DNA from: a virus
Virus record (IMG/VR): IMGVR_UViG_3300038360_000257
Span: 1-53,203 of that record
Direction: 5' to 3' (one strand)
DNA length: 53,203 bases
In this document: piece by piece, positions 14,113 to 22,429 of the stretch
Numbering within the stretch: position 1 is the first letter of the stretch
How the letters are laid out: every line of letters starts with the position of its first letter
Translations under genes and position numbers: made by a program
Notes under the pieces: generated by a model
Databases searched by the model: none
Told to the model about the DNA's origin: nothing
The model's input: the letters and a program-made list of their open reading frames with translations, nothing else

Positions 14113-14637
14113 ATGAATGAAGTAGCGACACTTCCCCTCCAGCAAGATCCGACCAGTGGCAAATTCCTTCCGGGACATTGCCTATCATCAAAAAATGCGT
14201 TTTATACTGATCCTGCCATCATGGAAGCTGGGATAGATGACTACTTTTCCATCTGTGAAGGGAAGGAGAATCCGCCCCATGTTACTGGTATGGCTCTACA
14301 TTTAGGTTTTACTGGACGCCAGGCTTTATTCAATTATATGCAGAGACCTGGTAGAAATCCATTCCTTGACGTAATAAAAAGAGCGAAGGCCCGAATTGAA
14401 GATCACCGCATGACTTCCATGCTCACAAATAGGAATAATGTGATAGCGGGCATATTCGATTTAAAGAACAATCACAACTACATAGATAAACAGGTCTCCG
14501 AGAACCATACGCGAGTCGAACAGGTAATTGCTCCCGAGGACCGCGAAGCTCTTAAGGACTTGGCTCTTAAGATGATTGAAGCTCAAGAGGATGAAGCACT
14601 GCTCATAGAGCCACTCGACACATGGGAGATGGCATAG
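14113..14637 (+). CDS. terS: terminase small subunit (gp3-like DNA-packaging protein)
   Basis: The 174-aa product matches the DNA-packaging gp3/Terminase_3 pattern: PPHVTGMALHLGFTGRQALF, then RAKARIEDHRMTSMLTNRNN and GIFDLKNNHNYIDKQ. These proteins form ring oligomers that recognise the packaging site and load DNA onto the large subunit. Start ATG 14113 follows AAGGTGAG. The N-terminus (TSGKFLPGHCLSSKN) also fits the family. It is separated from the large subunit by a 415-nt gap and a 76-aa gene, which is unusual as the two subunits are often adjacent. Confidence 0.85.
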   Translation: MNEVATLPLQQDPTSGKFLPGHCLSSKNAFYTDPAIMEAGIDDYFSICEGKENPPHVTGMALHLGFTGRQALFNYMQRPGRNPFLDVIKRAKARIEDHRMTSMLTNRNNVIAGIFDLKNNHNYIDKQVSENHTRVEQVIAPEDREALKDLALKMIEAQEDEALLIEPLDTWEMA

Positions 14638-15052
14638 AGCGGCAAACCATGAGGTGTCGCCAATATTCAATGGTAGCCTAATTGGGTAAGACTATGTTCA
14701 TCAATGTGACACACACGGTTAAGCATCATACAACAATAGGACACTTAACCATACCTTATGAGATGGGCGTGGTGGTCATTGTACCCCATGTAAGTGGTTG
14801 ATATGATTGCAACGTCTGATAAAGAATATTATGATGCCTTGTCTCATACGAATGAAGGGGGGCGTACCGGTGCCCCACGAGCGATCTGGCGCGAGCGCGG
14901 GGTGCATGTATATATACCCCCACCGTCTCAAAAATTCCGGAATCACAACAACCGGGCGTTTTGAAGTTTTTAAATATTTTTTTTCTAAAAATCCCGGATT
15001 TTGAACTTTTAGCGTTTCCAAATATTTTTTTCTAAAAACAAAAAGGGGACTG
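14638..15052 (+). other. 415-nt gap between terminase genes; inverted and direct repeats
   Basis: No confident gene. GGTTAAG (14717-14723) and CTTAACC (14744-14750) form a perfect 7-bp hairpin stem, and ACCAT/ATGGT (about 14648 and 14671) another. A 53-codon frame from ATG 14803 to TGA 14964 (MIATSDKEYYDALSHTNEGG...) is open but has only a weak AAGTGG site; I rate it below 0.3. The right part is AT-rich. A packaging site or structured RNA are possible. Confidence 0.4.
14960..15040 (+). repeat. imperfect AT-rich tandem duplication
   Basis: Two related units of about 45 bp, each starting TTTTGAA and containing AAATATTTTTTTCTAAAAA (first copy near 14973, with one extra T; second near 15020). 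They lie just before the 76-aa gene upstream of the large terminase. Confidence 0.6.
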
Positions 15053-15283
15053 ATGGGCATCATAAGCTGGTTCAAGAATATTTTCAAAAAAGAACCCTTA
15101 AATGAAGCCCCAAGTCCCTCCACCTATACGGAGCCTGCTCCAGTTCAGAGTAGGGTTCCAAGCACCTTTGACTGGCAGCGGAAGGTCGTAATCTTGAGCG
15201 TGGCCCCTAACTCTTATAAGGAGTGGTTCACGGTCGAGGATCTGTACCAGGCGTTCAAAGAGAGGACGGAGGCGGAAGGGTAA
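15053..15283 (+). CDS. hypothetical 76-aa protein upstream of large terminase
   Basis: ATG 15053 follows AAAAAGGGG. The N-terminus GIISWFKNIFKK is an amphipathic, basic-aromatic helix, followed by a Pro/Ser-rich linker and a folded-looking C-terminal half (VVILSVAPNSYKEWFTVEDL...) that resembles a small winged-helix or PAS-like strand-helix pattern. Its stop abuts the ATG of the terminase (TAAATG), so the two are co-translated. Family unknown; a membrane or DNA contact at packaging is speculation. Confidence 0.65.
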   Translation: MGIISWFKNIFKKEPLNEAPSPSTYTEPAPVQSRVPSTFDWQRKVVILSVAPNSYKEWFTVEDLYQAFKERTEAEG

Positions 15284-16942
15284 ATGGCCCAACAGTCAGC
15301 CATGGTCAGGGAAGTAGCGCAATCAGGGGATTTGTCTGCCCTGTTTAACGCGGATGCGCTGGCATGGGCGGTTCTGGGCAAGGTCAAACTCCAAAGCGGA
15401 AAGACCTTCCAGACGATCGGGCATGAGTACCAGCGGGCCATTATGCAGTGTGACCACCCGAACCAGTGCGCGAAGAAAGGCGCCCAGGTGGGCATCACGG
15501 AAATTAATGTGTTAAAGACGATCCACGGTCATATCTACGGACGGTACCCGACCGGCACTCTCTACCTTTTCCCCACCTGGAACGACGTAAGCGATTTCTC
15601 AAAGGCTCGATTTAACCCACTTATTTATGATAACCCCCAGATAGCCAGCCATGTCAAGACCATCTCCTCGGGCGGGAAGACGATGGAAGCCGCGACCATT
15701 AAGAAGATCGGAAACGGTGTGCTATATCTAAGGTCTGCCAGGCAAACGGCGAAGATCGAGGGACTGAAGGCTGATTCCTCATCCCTCAAATCCATCCCGG
15801 TGGATCGGATCGTGTTCGATGAGCGCGACGTGATGTCAGATTCTATGGTGGATCTGGCCAAGGAACGTATCTCACACTCCGAAGTGGGGGAGGTGTTCCA
15901 GCTTTCGACCCCGTCAATCCCGGACTACGGGATAGATTTAGCGTACCAGAATAGTGATCAGAGGGTGTGGGAGCTGCGGTGCAATCACTGTAACGCCTAT
16001 ACTTGTTTAGAATTGGAGTTCCCCGATTGCCTGAAGACCAGACAAGATGAGACGGTTTACAGGGCCTGCAAGAAATGTGGAAAGGAGATACACCCGAAAG
16101 ACGGCCGGTGGACGGCTCAAAGGCCGGAAGAGACGGATCTGGTCGGGTGGTGGATAAGCCAGTTGAATTCAATGTACGTTTCCCCAAAGAATATTCTTGA
16201 ACAATTCCAGAACCCTAAGACCAACCTCCAGGAGTTTTACAACTCGAAGCTGGGGATGGCTTACATCGCGGCGGAGAACCGGTTGACGAAGAACGATGTG
16301 CGGGCCTGCTGCGGGAATGATGTGATGTCGGTCAGGAGCGAAGGACCGACCTCGATGGGGGCGGACATTGGTAAGCACATTCATGTGGTGATCGGTAACC
16401 GGCAGAGCGCGGGTAAGCAGTTGAAGATCATCAAGGTCGCTACTGTCTCATCATTTAATGATCTGCACGACCTGGCCTCAAGATTTGGGGTTAAATGCGC
16501 GGTCTTGGATCTGTATCCGGAGACCCGGAAAGTGAGGGAGTTCGCTGAGGCGGCAAGGTATCCCGTGTTCGGCTGCGATTACCAGGAGCGGCAGAAGGGT
16601 GCGTTCGCGTGGGATGAGCGGAACAAGGTGGTGACGTGCAACCGGACGGAAGTGTGCGACGCGACCCACGAGCTGGTGGTGAACAAAGGGCGGTTGGAGC
16701 TCCCAAGAAGGTCGGATGAGTTAGATAACTACATCAAGCACATGACGGGAATCGTTAAGGTGCTGCAAGAGGACGACATGACGGGCTCACGGGTGTACCG
16801 GTACAGAAGGATATCGGACGATCACTACCGCCATGCGACGAACTATTTCTACTTAGCTTCAACCAGGATAAGGGATGCCCGCAAGGGTGGGTTCAGGTCC
16901 ACCCAGAGGGAATCTTTTAAATATCCATACGCACCGGGGTAA
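15284..16942 (+). CDS. terL: terminase large subunit, GpA family
   Basis: The 552-aa protein matches the lambda GpA-type packaging ATPase. The deviant Walker A KKGAQVGIT lies at 64-72 (compare KSARVGYS in lambda), and Walker B is RIVFDERD (D179, E180). A zinc ribbon of CNHC (233-236) and CKKC (262-265) is followed by an RNase H-like nuclease domain starting at SMGADIGKH (D361). It pumps DNA into the procapsid through the portal and cuts it. GpA-type enzymes usually make cohesive ends or act on cos sites. The next gene is the portal, 9 nt downstream. Confidence 0.9.
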   Translation: MAQQSAMVREVAQSGDLSALFNADALAWAVLGKVKLQSGKTFQTIGHEYQRAIMQCDHPNQCAKKGAQVGITEINVLKTIHGHIYGRYPTGTLYLFPTWNDVSDFSKARFNPLIYDNPQIASHVKTISSGGKTMEAATIKKIGNGVLYLRSARQTAKIEGLKADSSSLKSIPVDRIVFDERDVMSDSMVDLAKERISHSEVGEVFQLSTPSIPDYGIDLAYQNSDQRVWELRCNHCNAYTCLELEFPDCLKTRQDETVYRACKKCGKEIHPKDGRWTAQRPEETDLVGWWISQLNSMYVSPKNILEQFQNPKTNLQEFYNSKLGMAYIAAENRLTKNDVRACCGNDVMSVRSEGPTSMGADIGKHIHVVIGNRQSAGKQLKIIKVATVSSFNDLHDLASRFGVKCAVLDLYPETRKVREFAEAARYPVFGCDYQERQKGAFAWDERNKVVTCNRTEVCDATHELVVNKGRLELPRRSDELDNYIKHMTGIVKVLQEDDMTGSRVYRYRRISDDHYRHATNYFYLASTRIRDARKGGFRSTQRESFKYPYAPG

Positions 16943-16951
16943 GGAAAACAA

Positions 16952-19060
16952 ATGGCAGAGATACGAACAATAGGGCCGAGGTTCATATCCAACCAGAAGT
17001 TGGACGAGTATGAGGCCGAGGACGCTGAAAAGACTGCGGACGAGATTCAAGCCGATCCGTTCATCACGTCTCTTGGTGGTCACATCCGGAGCTGCTGGCA
17101 GGAAGCGCGGGATAATAAGGATGAGTACCTCACCGACCGACTCCTAAAGAGCCTCCGGCTGAGAAAGGGTGAGTACAGTCCCAGTGAGAAGGCAGCAATC
17201 GATCAGATTCAAGGGGATAGCGGTCTGTTTGATCAGCTTGTCTCTGTCAAGTGCCGTGCTGCCGAAGCCTGGTTGAATGATATTCTGCTGCCGCCGGGTG
17301 AAAAGCCGTGGGGGGTCAGCACGACGCCCAATCCTCAACTGGCACCCCCAGAAATGCAGAAGCTGATTGTGGAGCTACAGGCCGAGTACGAGCGGATGTT
17401 GTTTGCCCAGAGGCAGATAACCGACCCGAACGACCCCAACGCCGTCAAGGAAGCGGAGCGGAGGATCGAGCGGGAGCTGGCTAAGTTCAGGGACGAGCTG
17501 CTGAAGGACATAAGGGAGAAGGGCGACCAGGACACCGAAGCCCTGGAGACTGATATCAATGATGGGTTGGTAGAGGGTGGTTGGTACAAGGCGATCAAGG
17601 ACGTGATCCCGGACATCGTTACGTTCCCGACGGGGTTCGTTAAAGGGCCGGTGGTGAGGATGAAGAAGACTCTCAACTGGGGGCCTGAAGGGCAACCGGT
17701 TGTCGAAACCCTCCCGACAAGGGAGTACGACCGGGTTAGCCCGTTTGATATTTATCCATCACCTACCGCCAAAACGCTCCAGGACAGTTACCTGATCCAG
17801 AAGCACCGGTTTGAAAGAAAAGACCTGAACAACTTGATCGGGGTGGACGGTTACGATGAGTTGGCGATCCGAAAGGTGCTGATAGAGCACGGCGAGGGTG
17901 GGCTCAGGGAGTGGTTGCATGAAGACGATGAGCGTTCCGAGCTTGAGGACAGGCCGGACGATGATATCTCGTCGAGCGACAACACCATTGACTGCCTGGA
18001 GTTCTGGGGGAGCGTACAGGGCCAGAAGCTGATGGAGTGGGGCCTCGAAGAGATTGAGGACGCTGAGATTGATTACGACATAGATGCCTTCATGATCGGC
18101 AGCACGGTGATTGGCGCCAGGTTGAACCCGGACCCGTTGGGCAAGAAGCCTTATTTCTCGGCATCTTTTACGAAAGTCACTGATTCTATTTGGGGGACGG
18201 GTGTTCCTGAGATACTGGAACCGAAGTTGAAGGTGGTAAACGGTTGTTTGCAGTCCATTGTCAGAAACATGAGTATGGCGTCCGGGCCGATGGTTGGGCT
18301 TGACATGAGTCAACTTGATCCGTCGAACAATCCTGATGAGATATATCCTTTAAAGGTGTGGCAATTTGACGGATCGCCGGGGAGCTCCGGGTTTCCGATC
18401 ACGTTTTTCCAACCGGACCCCATCATCGACGTTCTTTTGAAGCTTTACGACTACTTTTACAAGCAGGCTGGGGAAGATCCCGGTATTCCGAACTATATGT
18501 ACGGCGCGGCTGACCAGGGTGGGGCGGCAAAAACCGCTTCCGGTCTCAGTATGCTGATGAACGCCTCGGCGAAAGTCCTGAAAACGGTTGCGGGGAACAT
18601 TGACGAAGGGATTATTAAGCCGTCTGTGGAAGGGTACTGGCAGCACATCATGCTGAATGAGCCGGAAAAGGCCACCGGGGACATTAAGATCGTCCCGAGA
18701 GCGTCGGAATACCTTGTAATGATGGAGCAGCTCCAGATCAGGCGACAGGAGTTCCTGCAAACGACCGCCAACCAGTTTGATTTTCAGATTATGGGGCTTG
18801 AAGGGCGGGCCGAAGTGCTGAGAGAAACCCTTAAATCCCTGAAAATAAGGCCCGATAAGGTGGTTCCAAGCGGAGATTCCTTCCGGCCGAACATAAGCGA
18901 GCAGGAACTCATGATGTACGCCCAGAACTTGTCACAAATGTTCCATGTGCCCCCCGAGCAGATCCTGGCTATTGCAAAAGGTGGGGCGCCGGGTGGTCAG
19001 GCGCATGGCGGAGCGACACCGGTTGATGTTGCGGGGACGCCGCAGGGGGGTCAGCAATGA
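16952..19060 (+). CDS. portal (head-to-tail connector) protein
   Basis: Size (702 aa), position directly after the large terminase, and composition fit the long portals of podoviruses such as P22. Residues 130-180 contain a charged helix (ELQAEYERMLFAQRQITDPN...). The central part has the beta-rich wing with FDIYPSPTAKTLQDSYLIQK, and near 480-540 are the crown and channel helices (GAADQGGAAKTASGLSMLMN). The Gly/Pro-rich C-terminus (APGGQAHGGATPVDVAGTPQ) is disordered. It should form the dodecameric vertex through which DNA is packaged. The next gene begins by ATGA overlap. Confidence 0.85.
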   Translation: MAEIRTIGPRFISNQKLDEYEAEDAEKTADEIQADPFITSLGGHIRSCWQEARDNKDEYLTDRLLKSLRLRKGEYSPSEKAAIDQIQGDSGLFDQLVSVKCRAAEAWLNDILLPPGEKPWGVSTTPNPQLAPPEMQKLIVELQAEYERMLFAQRQITDPNDPNAVKEAERRIERELAKFRDELLKDIREKGDQDTEALETDINDGLVEGGWYKAIKDVIPDIVTFPTGFVKGPVVRMKKTLNWGPEGQPVVETLPTREYDRVSPFDIYPSPTAKTLQDSYLIQKHRFERKDLNNLIGVDGYDELAIRKVLIEHGEGGLREWLHEDDERSELEDRPDDDISSSDNTIDCLEFWGSVQGQKLMEWGLEEIEDAEIDYDIDAFMIGSTVIGARLNPDPLGKKPYFSASFTKVTDSIWGTGVPEILEPKLKVVNGCLQSIVRNMSMASGPMVGLDMSQLDPSNNPDEIYPLKVWQFDGSPGSSGFPITFFQPDPIIDVLLKLYDYFYKQAGEDPGIPNYMYGAADQGGAAKTASGLSMLMNASAKVLKTVAGNIDEGIIKPSVEGYWQHIMLNEPEKATGDIKIVPRASEYLVMMEQLQIRRQEFLQTTANQFDFQIMGLEGRAEVLRETLKSLKIRPDKVVPSGDSFRPNISEQELMMYAQNLSQMFHVPPEQILAIAKGGAPGGQAHGGATPVDVAGTPQGGQQ

Positions 19061-19455
19061 AAAACATGATGCCTGAGTACGTTGATGAGCTGAAGCGCTA
19101 CGACATTGACATGCTGGAGCACAATCTTGACCGTAACGCGAAGGATTACACTGCCAGCGACCCCAAGGAAGCGTTTAGTATTGTTCGGCATCTGCTTGAC
19201 AAGACCTTGAAGCGGACCGGGGTGGACATATCTAAAGACAGCTCTGAAGAGGCTGTTGACGCGCTTCTGGAGAAAACCAACGTGCGGGTCGAACACCGGT
19301 CTAATTATCAAGAGGACGATGCCTGGCGCAATGGGATCTATGTATATAAAGGAATGGACCTGGCCGGGTTTATCTCGGAACCGCTTATTAAGAGGCCCGG
19401 TGTGTTTGAACCAGGGAAACCCCCGTATGTTGTGGTGAGGGCGGCGTTGCAATGA
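19057..19455 (+). CDS. hypothetical 132-aa head-region protein
   Basis: The start overlaps the portal stop (ATGA) and its own stop overlaps the next gene (ATGA). The product is helical at the N-terminus (PEYVDELKRYDIDMLEHNLD) and ends in a strand-rich part with PGVFEPGKPPYVVV. It lies between portal and scaffold, where podovirus genomes often carry small accessory head genes. Not recognised. Confidence 0.65.
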   Translation: MKNMMPEYVDELKRYDIDMLEHNLDRNAKDYTASDPKEAFSIVRHLLDKTLKRTGVDISKDSSEEAVDALLEKTNVRVEHRSNYQEDDAWRNGIYVYKGMDLAGFISEPLIKRPGVFEPGKPPYVVVRAALQ

Positions 19456-19727
19456 TTCGATACCCTATAGATAAAGACCGGAAGATCAGGATTTTAGAAT
19501 CGCTGGCTAACCTTGAACACAACGAAGCGTTCAAGGTTGTGATTGATTGGCTGGTAGACGAAGCGGGGAGAATCGCCAAAGATAACAATTCCCTAAAGGA
19601 AGAAACGATGCTGCGATGGAGCCAAGGTCACTTCCAGCTTTTGGACGATTTATTGGGAAAGGTTGTTACAGCCAGGACGACATTAGAGAAACTGCGGAAC
19701 CAGTCTCCGCCGAAAGGCCGCGCATAG
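19452..19727 (+). CDS. hypothetical 91-aa helical protein
   Basis: ATG 19452 overlaps the previous stop (ATGA). It is all-helical in appearance (DRKIRILESLANLEHNEAFK... LLDDLLGKVVTARTTLEKLR) with a basic Pro-containing tail. Similar short helical proteins next to portals are often chaperones or structural accessories, but no family is recognised. Confidence 0.65.
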   Translation: MIRYPIDKDRKIRILESLANLEHNEAFKVVIDWLVDEAGRIAKDNNSLKEETMLRWSQGHFQLLDDLLGKVVTARTTLEKLRNQSPPKGRA

Positions 19728-19768
19728 GGCGCAGAGACTGACCGCTTCTATTATAAAGGAGTAATATC

Positions 19769-20701
19769 ATGGCATGGAGAGAGAACGCAGTTATTACGAA
19801 ATTGACAGTTGAAGAGCTGACGATGGGCGGAACCAGAGCCAACGGCGTATCGTTAGCGGGCACCCCTACCGGGAGTCAACTTTCTATTACCGGAACGTGG
19901 GGCACTGGGTTTAGTAACGCGGGCATATACATTTCCAGGACTATAGCTTCTCAGGCCGCTACATCTTGTATCGAGCGACGGGATATTACCGCTACGATTA
20001 CTGGCGGGAACTACCTGATGGGATCGTACAATACCTATGTAACCGGTGCGTCGTTTGGGGCTACTGGTTTCCTGATTGGTGAATACATCCGGATCGACTG
20101 TGCTCATCTGGTCCAGGATAGTTACGCCATTTGGGGCAAGTGTGCTATTTCGGGCGCACAGCCTGGTGACACTTCGAACCAGCATGTGGGTGTGTTTGGC
20201 TCTATGACGATTGACGGCGTAGCTTGTGCGCTTGCGGATACTGGTGGTTGCTACGCGGTGCTTGGAGTAGCCTCTATCGCCACAGGCGGTACCCTGGATC
20301 AGCCACTTTACGCCGGGTACTTTGATGCTGGCAGCGTTGACAATATTGCTGGAACGGTGTCTTGCGTCAGGACGATCATGCGGAACTACTGTGATCATGG
20401 ACTTGACGTTCATTGCTATACCAACAACAATGAAGCTGGGCTGCGGTTCATGCCAACCGATGCGGCCAGGTTGTCGAGTGGTATCAAGTTCTACGCTTCG
20501 GCCGTTGGTGGTCAGGGATACATTCACCACGCGATGGAGTTTGTCGCTGGTGATATGAAGGACGGGGCTTATGCAACGGCTGTGGCAATCACTGATGCCG
20601 ATGATGCAGATGGCGTTATTAAGATTGATGTCGCTGGAACTCATTACTATGTGCCGTTCTATGATGCAAGTGTGATTGACAAAGAATGGGCTGACCAATA
20701 G
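19769..20701 (+). CDS. putative head fiber/decoration protein, 310 aa
   Basis: ATG 19769 follows AAAGGAG. The sequence is rich in Gly, Ala, Thr and short beta segments, without charged helices, as in fiber or decoration proteins. The C-terminal element GVIKIDVAGTHYYVPFYDAS recalls the DGVIKIDVGGT..IPFY ending found in many phage structural proteins. It precedes the scaffold and capsid genes, so it probably decorates the head, although a fiber role is not excluded. Confidence 0.6.
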   Translation: MAWRENAVITKLTVEELTMGGTRANGVSLAGTPTGSQLSITGTWGTGFSNAGIYISRTIASQAATSCIERRDITATITGGNYLMGSYNTYVTGASFGATGFLIGEYIRIDCAHLVQDSYAIWGKCAISGAQPGDTSNQHVGVFGSMTIDGVACALADTGGCYAVLGVASIATGGTLDQPLYAGYFDAGSVDNIAGTVSCVRTIMRNYCDHGLDVHCYTNNNEAGLRFMPTDAARLSSGIKFYASAVGGQGYIHHAMEFVAGDMKDGAYATAVAITDADDADGVIKIDVAGTHYYVPFYDASVIDKEWADQ

Positions 20702-20711
20702 GAGGTAGCTA

Positions 20712-20810
20712 ATGGCCACGAAGAAAACACCCAAAAAAGATGTTAAAAAGGACAAGAACGAAAAGGGACAGTTTCCTAATAAGTCTGTGGAGCCGAAGGG
20801 AATTGCTTAG
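20712..20810 (+). CDS. 32-aa lysine-rich peptide
   Basis: ATG 20712 has a TAGGAGGTAGC site. The peptide MATKKTPKKDVKKDKNEKGQ is very basic and ends FPNKSVEPKGIA. Its position between virion genes and its strong ribosome site support expression. A DNA- or capsid-lumen contact is possible from charge alone. Confidence 0.5.
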   Translation: MATKKTPKKDVKKDKNEKGQFPNKSVEPKGIA

Positions 20811-20818
20811 GTGACCTT

Positions 20819-21007
20819 ATGGAACTGACAAATGACGATGTACCTGCAAAGGTACAGTATCTCGGCAATGAGATCTTTGAGCTGCCCAGTGAGAAAAGGC
20901 TGATGATTAAGCGTACTGGTGGGGCCGACATTTTAAGTGCGAAAGTGTCGGTCGGTAAGACCTGGGAAGTTCGGTTGCATATCGAGATAATTGAAACTGA
21001 CGCATGA
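20819..21007 (+). CDS. hypothetical 62-aa protein
   Basis: ATG 20819 (an in-frame GTG at 20811 is the alternative). The sequence alternates strands (KVQYLGNEIFELPSEKRLMI... TWEVRLHIEIIETDA), suggesting a small beta protein. No Shine-Dalgarno stands out for ATG 20819. It lies in the head gene region; function unknown. Confidence 0.5.
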   Translation: MELTNDDVPAKVQYLGNEIFELPSEKRLMIKRTGGADILSAKVSVGKTWEVRLHIEIIETDA

Positions 21008-21012
21008 AAAAC

Positions 21013-21069
21013 ATCCTGAGATAGGGGAAACCCGAAAAGCCAAACCATCCCGGCTGGCCTTCTCAGGAT
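21013..21069 (+). promoter_or_regulatory. structured RNA element before the 101-aa gene
   Basis: ATCCTGAGA (21013-21021) and TCTCAGGAT (21061-21069) form a perfect 9-bp outer stem. Inside it, GGG-GAAA-CCC makes a GNRA-tetraloop hairpin and AGCC/GGCT a second hairpin, giving a three-way-junction-like layout within 57 nt. It lies 27 nt before the ATG at 21096. Confidence 0.45.
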
Positions 21070-21095
21070 TTACCGCCGGGAGCCGGGAGAGTGTT

Positions 21096-21401
21096 ATGAA
21101 ATTAGACGTGTTGGAGAGAATATCGGTTATCGGCTTGCTCCCTGAAAAGGGATCTTTTACAAACCTCAAACTTGTCAGAGTCGCACGAGAATCGTTGTCG
21201 TTTACGGAAGAAGAGTCAAAGCTTTTGGATTTTCAAGAAGAAGACGGAATCACCCGATGGCAGGACGGGGTTGTTGCGGAAAAAGATATCAAGCTCGGAG
21301 AAATTGTGACCGAAATTATCAAGAAGAGTCTGAAAGAGCTGGATCAAAAAGAAGAACTGCTTCCACAGCAGGTTGAACTTTATGAAAAGTTTATGATTTA
21401 A
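21096..21401 (+). CDS. hypothetical 101-aa protein
   Basis: ATG 21096 was chosen for its GGGAGAG site; an in-frame ATG at 20991 would run through the structured element and overlap the previous gene. The protein is alpha/beta (LDVLERISVIGLLPEKGSFT...) with a charged helical C-terminus (EIVTEIIKKSLKELDQKEEL). Length and placement just before the scaffold gene recall small head proteins in related phages. Function unknown. Confidence 0.6.
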   Translation: MKLDVLERISVIGLLPEKGSFTNLKLVRVARESLSFTEEESKLLDFQEEDGITRWQDGVVAEKDIKLGEIVTEIIKKSLKELDQKEELLPQQVELYEKFMI

Positions 21402-21406
21402 CTACA

Positions 21407-21445
21407 CCTGAACCCCCACTCCTTTATATAAGGAGTGGGATCAGG
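21407..21445 (+). promoter_or_regulatory. strong intergenic hairpin between head genes
   Basis: CCCACTCCTT (21415-21424) and AAGGAGTGGG (21430-21439) form a perfect 10-bp stem with a TATAT loop, extended outside by CCTGA (21407) with TCAGG (21441). No T run follows, so it is more likely an RNA-processing or stability element, or a partial terminator, than a full terminator. Confidence 0.55.
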
Positions 21446-21492
21446 CCAACCAAAAACCGGAATCCCGCCACAGGCGGCTCCAAGGAGGCGTG

Positions 21493-22413
21493 ATGGGAAT
21501 ACCAGCGCAAGTTTTACAGCAGGAAGAGGAAGCGGAAAAGTTGATGGGGAATCCTGACCCTGAAGAGCAGGAAGCCGAAGAATCGGAAGAGGTGACCGAT
21601 GAAGATCCTGAACAACAGGAAGAATTAGCTCCCCAGGAAGAGATTACAGCGGAAGAACAAGAGGAAGACACACAAGACCGGGCGTACTGGGAACAGCGTT
21701 TTAAGGTGATGGAAGGGAAGTTTAAGTCAGAAGTCCCCCGATTGAGTGATCAAATCCGGGATTTGACTAATCAAAATGACAAACTGACCAACCTCATTGC
21801 GACAATGACCCCGACAGAACAAAAGCCCGAGATGACAGGAGGGACGTATCTGACAGCCGAGGAGCTTGAAACGCTCGAAGAAGAGGGTTTTGATAAGTCT
21901 ACGATGGATCTCATTGGAAGCATGGCCGAAAGGGTAGCTGACAAACGACTATCTCAGTATGGCCAGAAAGTTGATGCGCTTACCAATGACGTCGAGGCGT
22001 CCTCAAAGGACAGGTTTTTTTCCGAACTTGAGGGTAAGGTTTCGGATTGGAGGGCCGTTAATGAAGATAATCGATTCATTGAATGGCTTTCCGAAGCTGA
22101 CGGATACAGTGGTAGCACGAAGCAACAGTCCCTTGATAGAGCGTATGCCAACATGGATGCTGCCAGCGTAGCGGCGATATTTAACGCCTATAAAACGCCT
22201 TCGGCGCCCCCGGTTGGCGGTCTTGAGAAGCAAGTGGCCCCTGGAAAGGGTGCCGCAGCTAAAACGCCGGTTTCGCAGAATAAGAGCTGGTCTAAAAAGG
22301 AAATAACCAAGTTCTATGCTGACCAGATTAAAGGGAAGTACAGCGAAAAGAAGGCGAATCAACTTGAAAAAGACATCTTCCTTGCTCAAAAAGAAGGGAG
22401 AATAACACCATGA
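21493..22413 (+). CDS. capsid scaffolding protein
   Basis: The 306-aa protein has the standard scaffold profile. The N-terminal 60 residues are extremely acidic (Glu/Gln-rich), a coiled-coil region follows (RFKVMEGKFKSEVPRLSDQI...), and the C-terminus is basic and helical (SWSKKEITKFYADQIKGKYS), which in scaffolds contacts the coat protein. It directly precedes the major capsid gene. Start: ATG 21493 after AAGGAGG; an overlapping GTG at 21490 is equally close. It should guide procapsid assembly and exit afterwards. Confidence 0.82.
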   Translation: MGIPAQVLQQEEEAEKLMGNPDPEEQEAEESEEVTDEDPEQQEELAPQEEITAEEQEEDTQDRAYWEQRFKVMEGKFKSEVPRLSDQIRDLTNQNDKLTNLIATMTPTEQKPEMTGGTYLTAEELETLEEEGFDKSTMDLIGSMAERVADKRLSQYGQKVDALTNDVEASSKDRFFSELEGKVSDWRAVNEDNRFIEWLSEADGYSGSTKQQSLDRAYANMDAASVAAIFNAYKTPSAPPVGGLEKQVAPGKGAAAKTPVSQNKSWSKKEITKFYADQIKGKYSEKKANQLEKDIFLAQKEGRITP

Positions 22414-22429
22414 CAGAGGAGAAAATATC

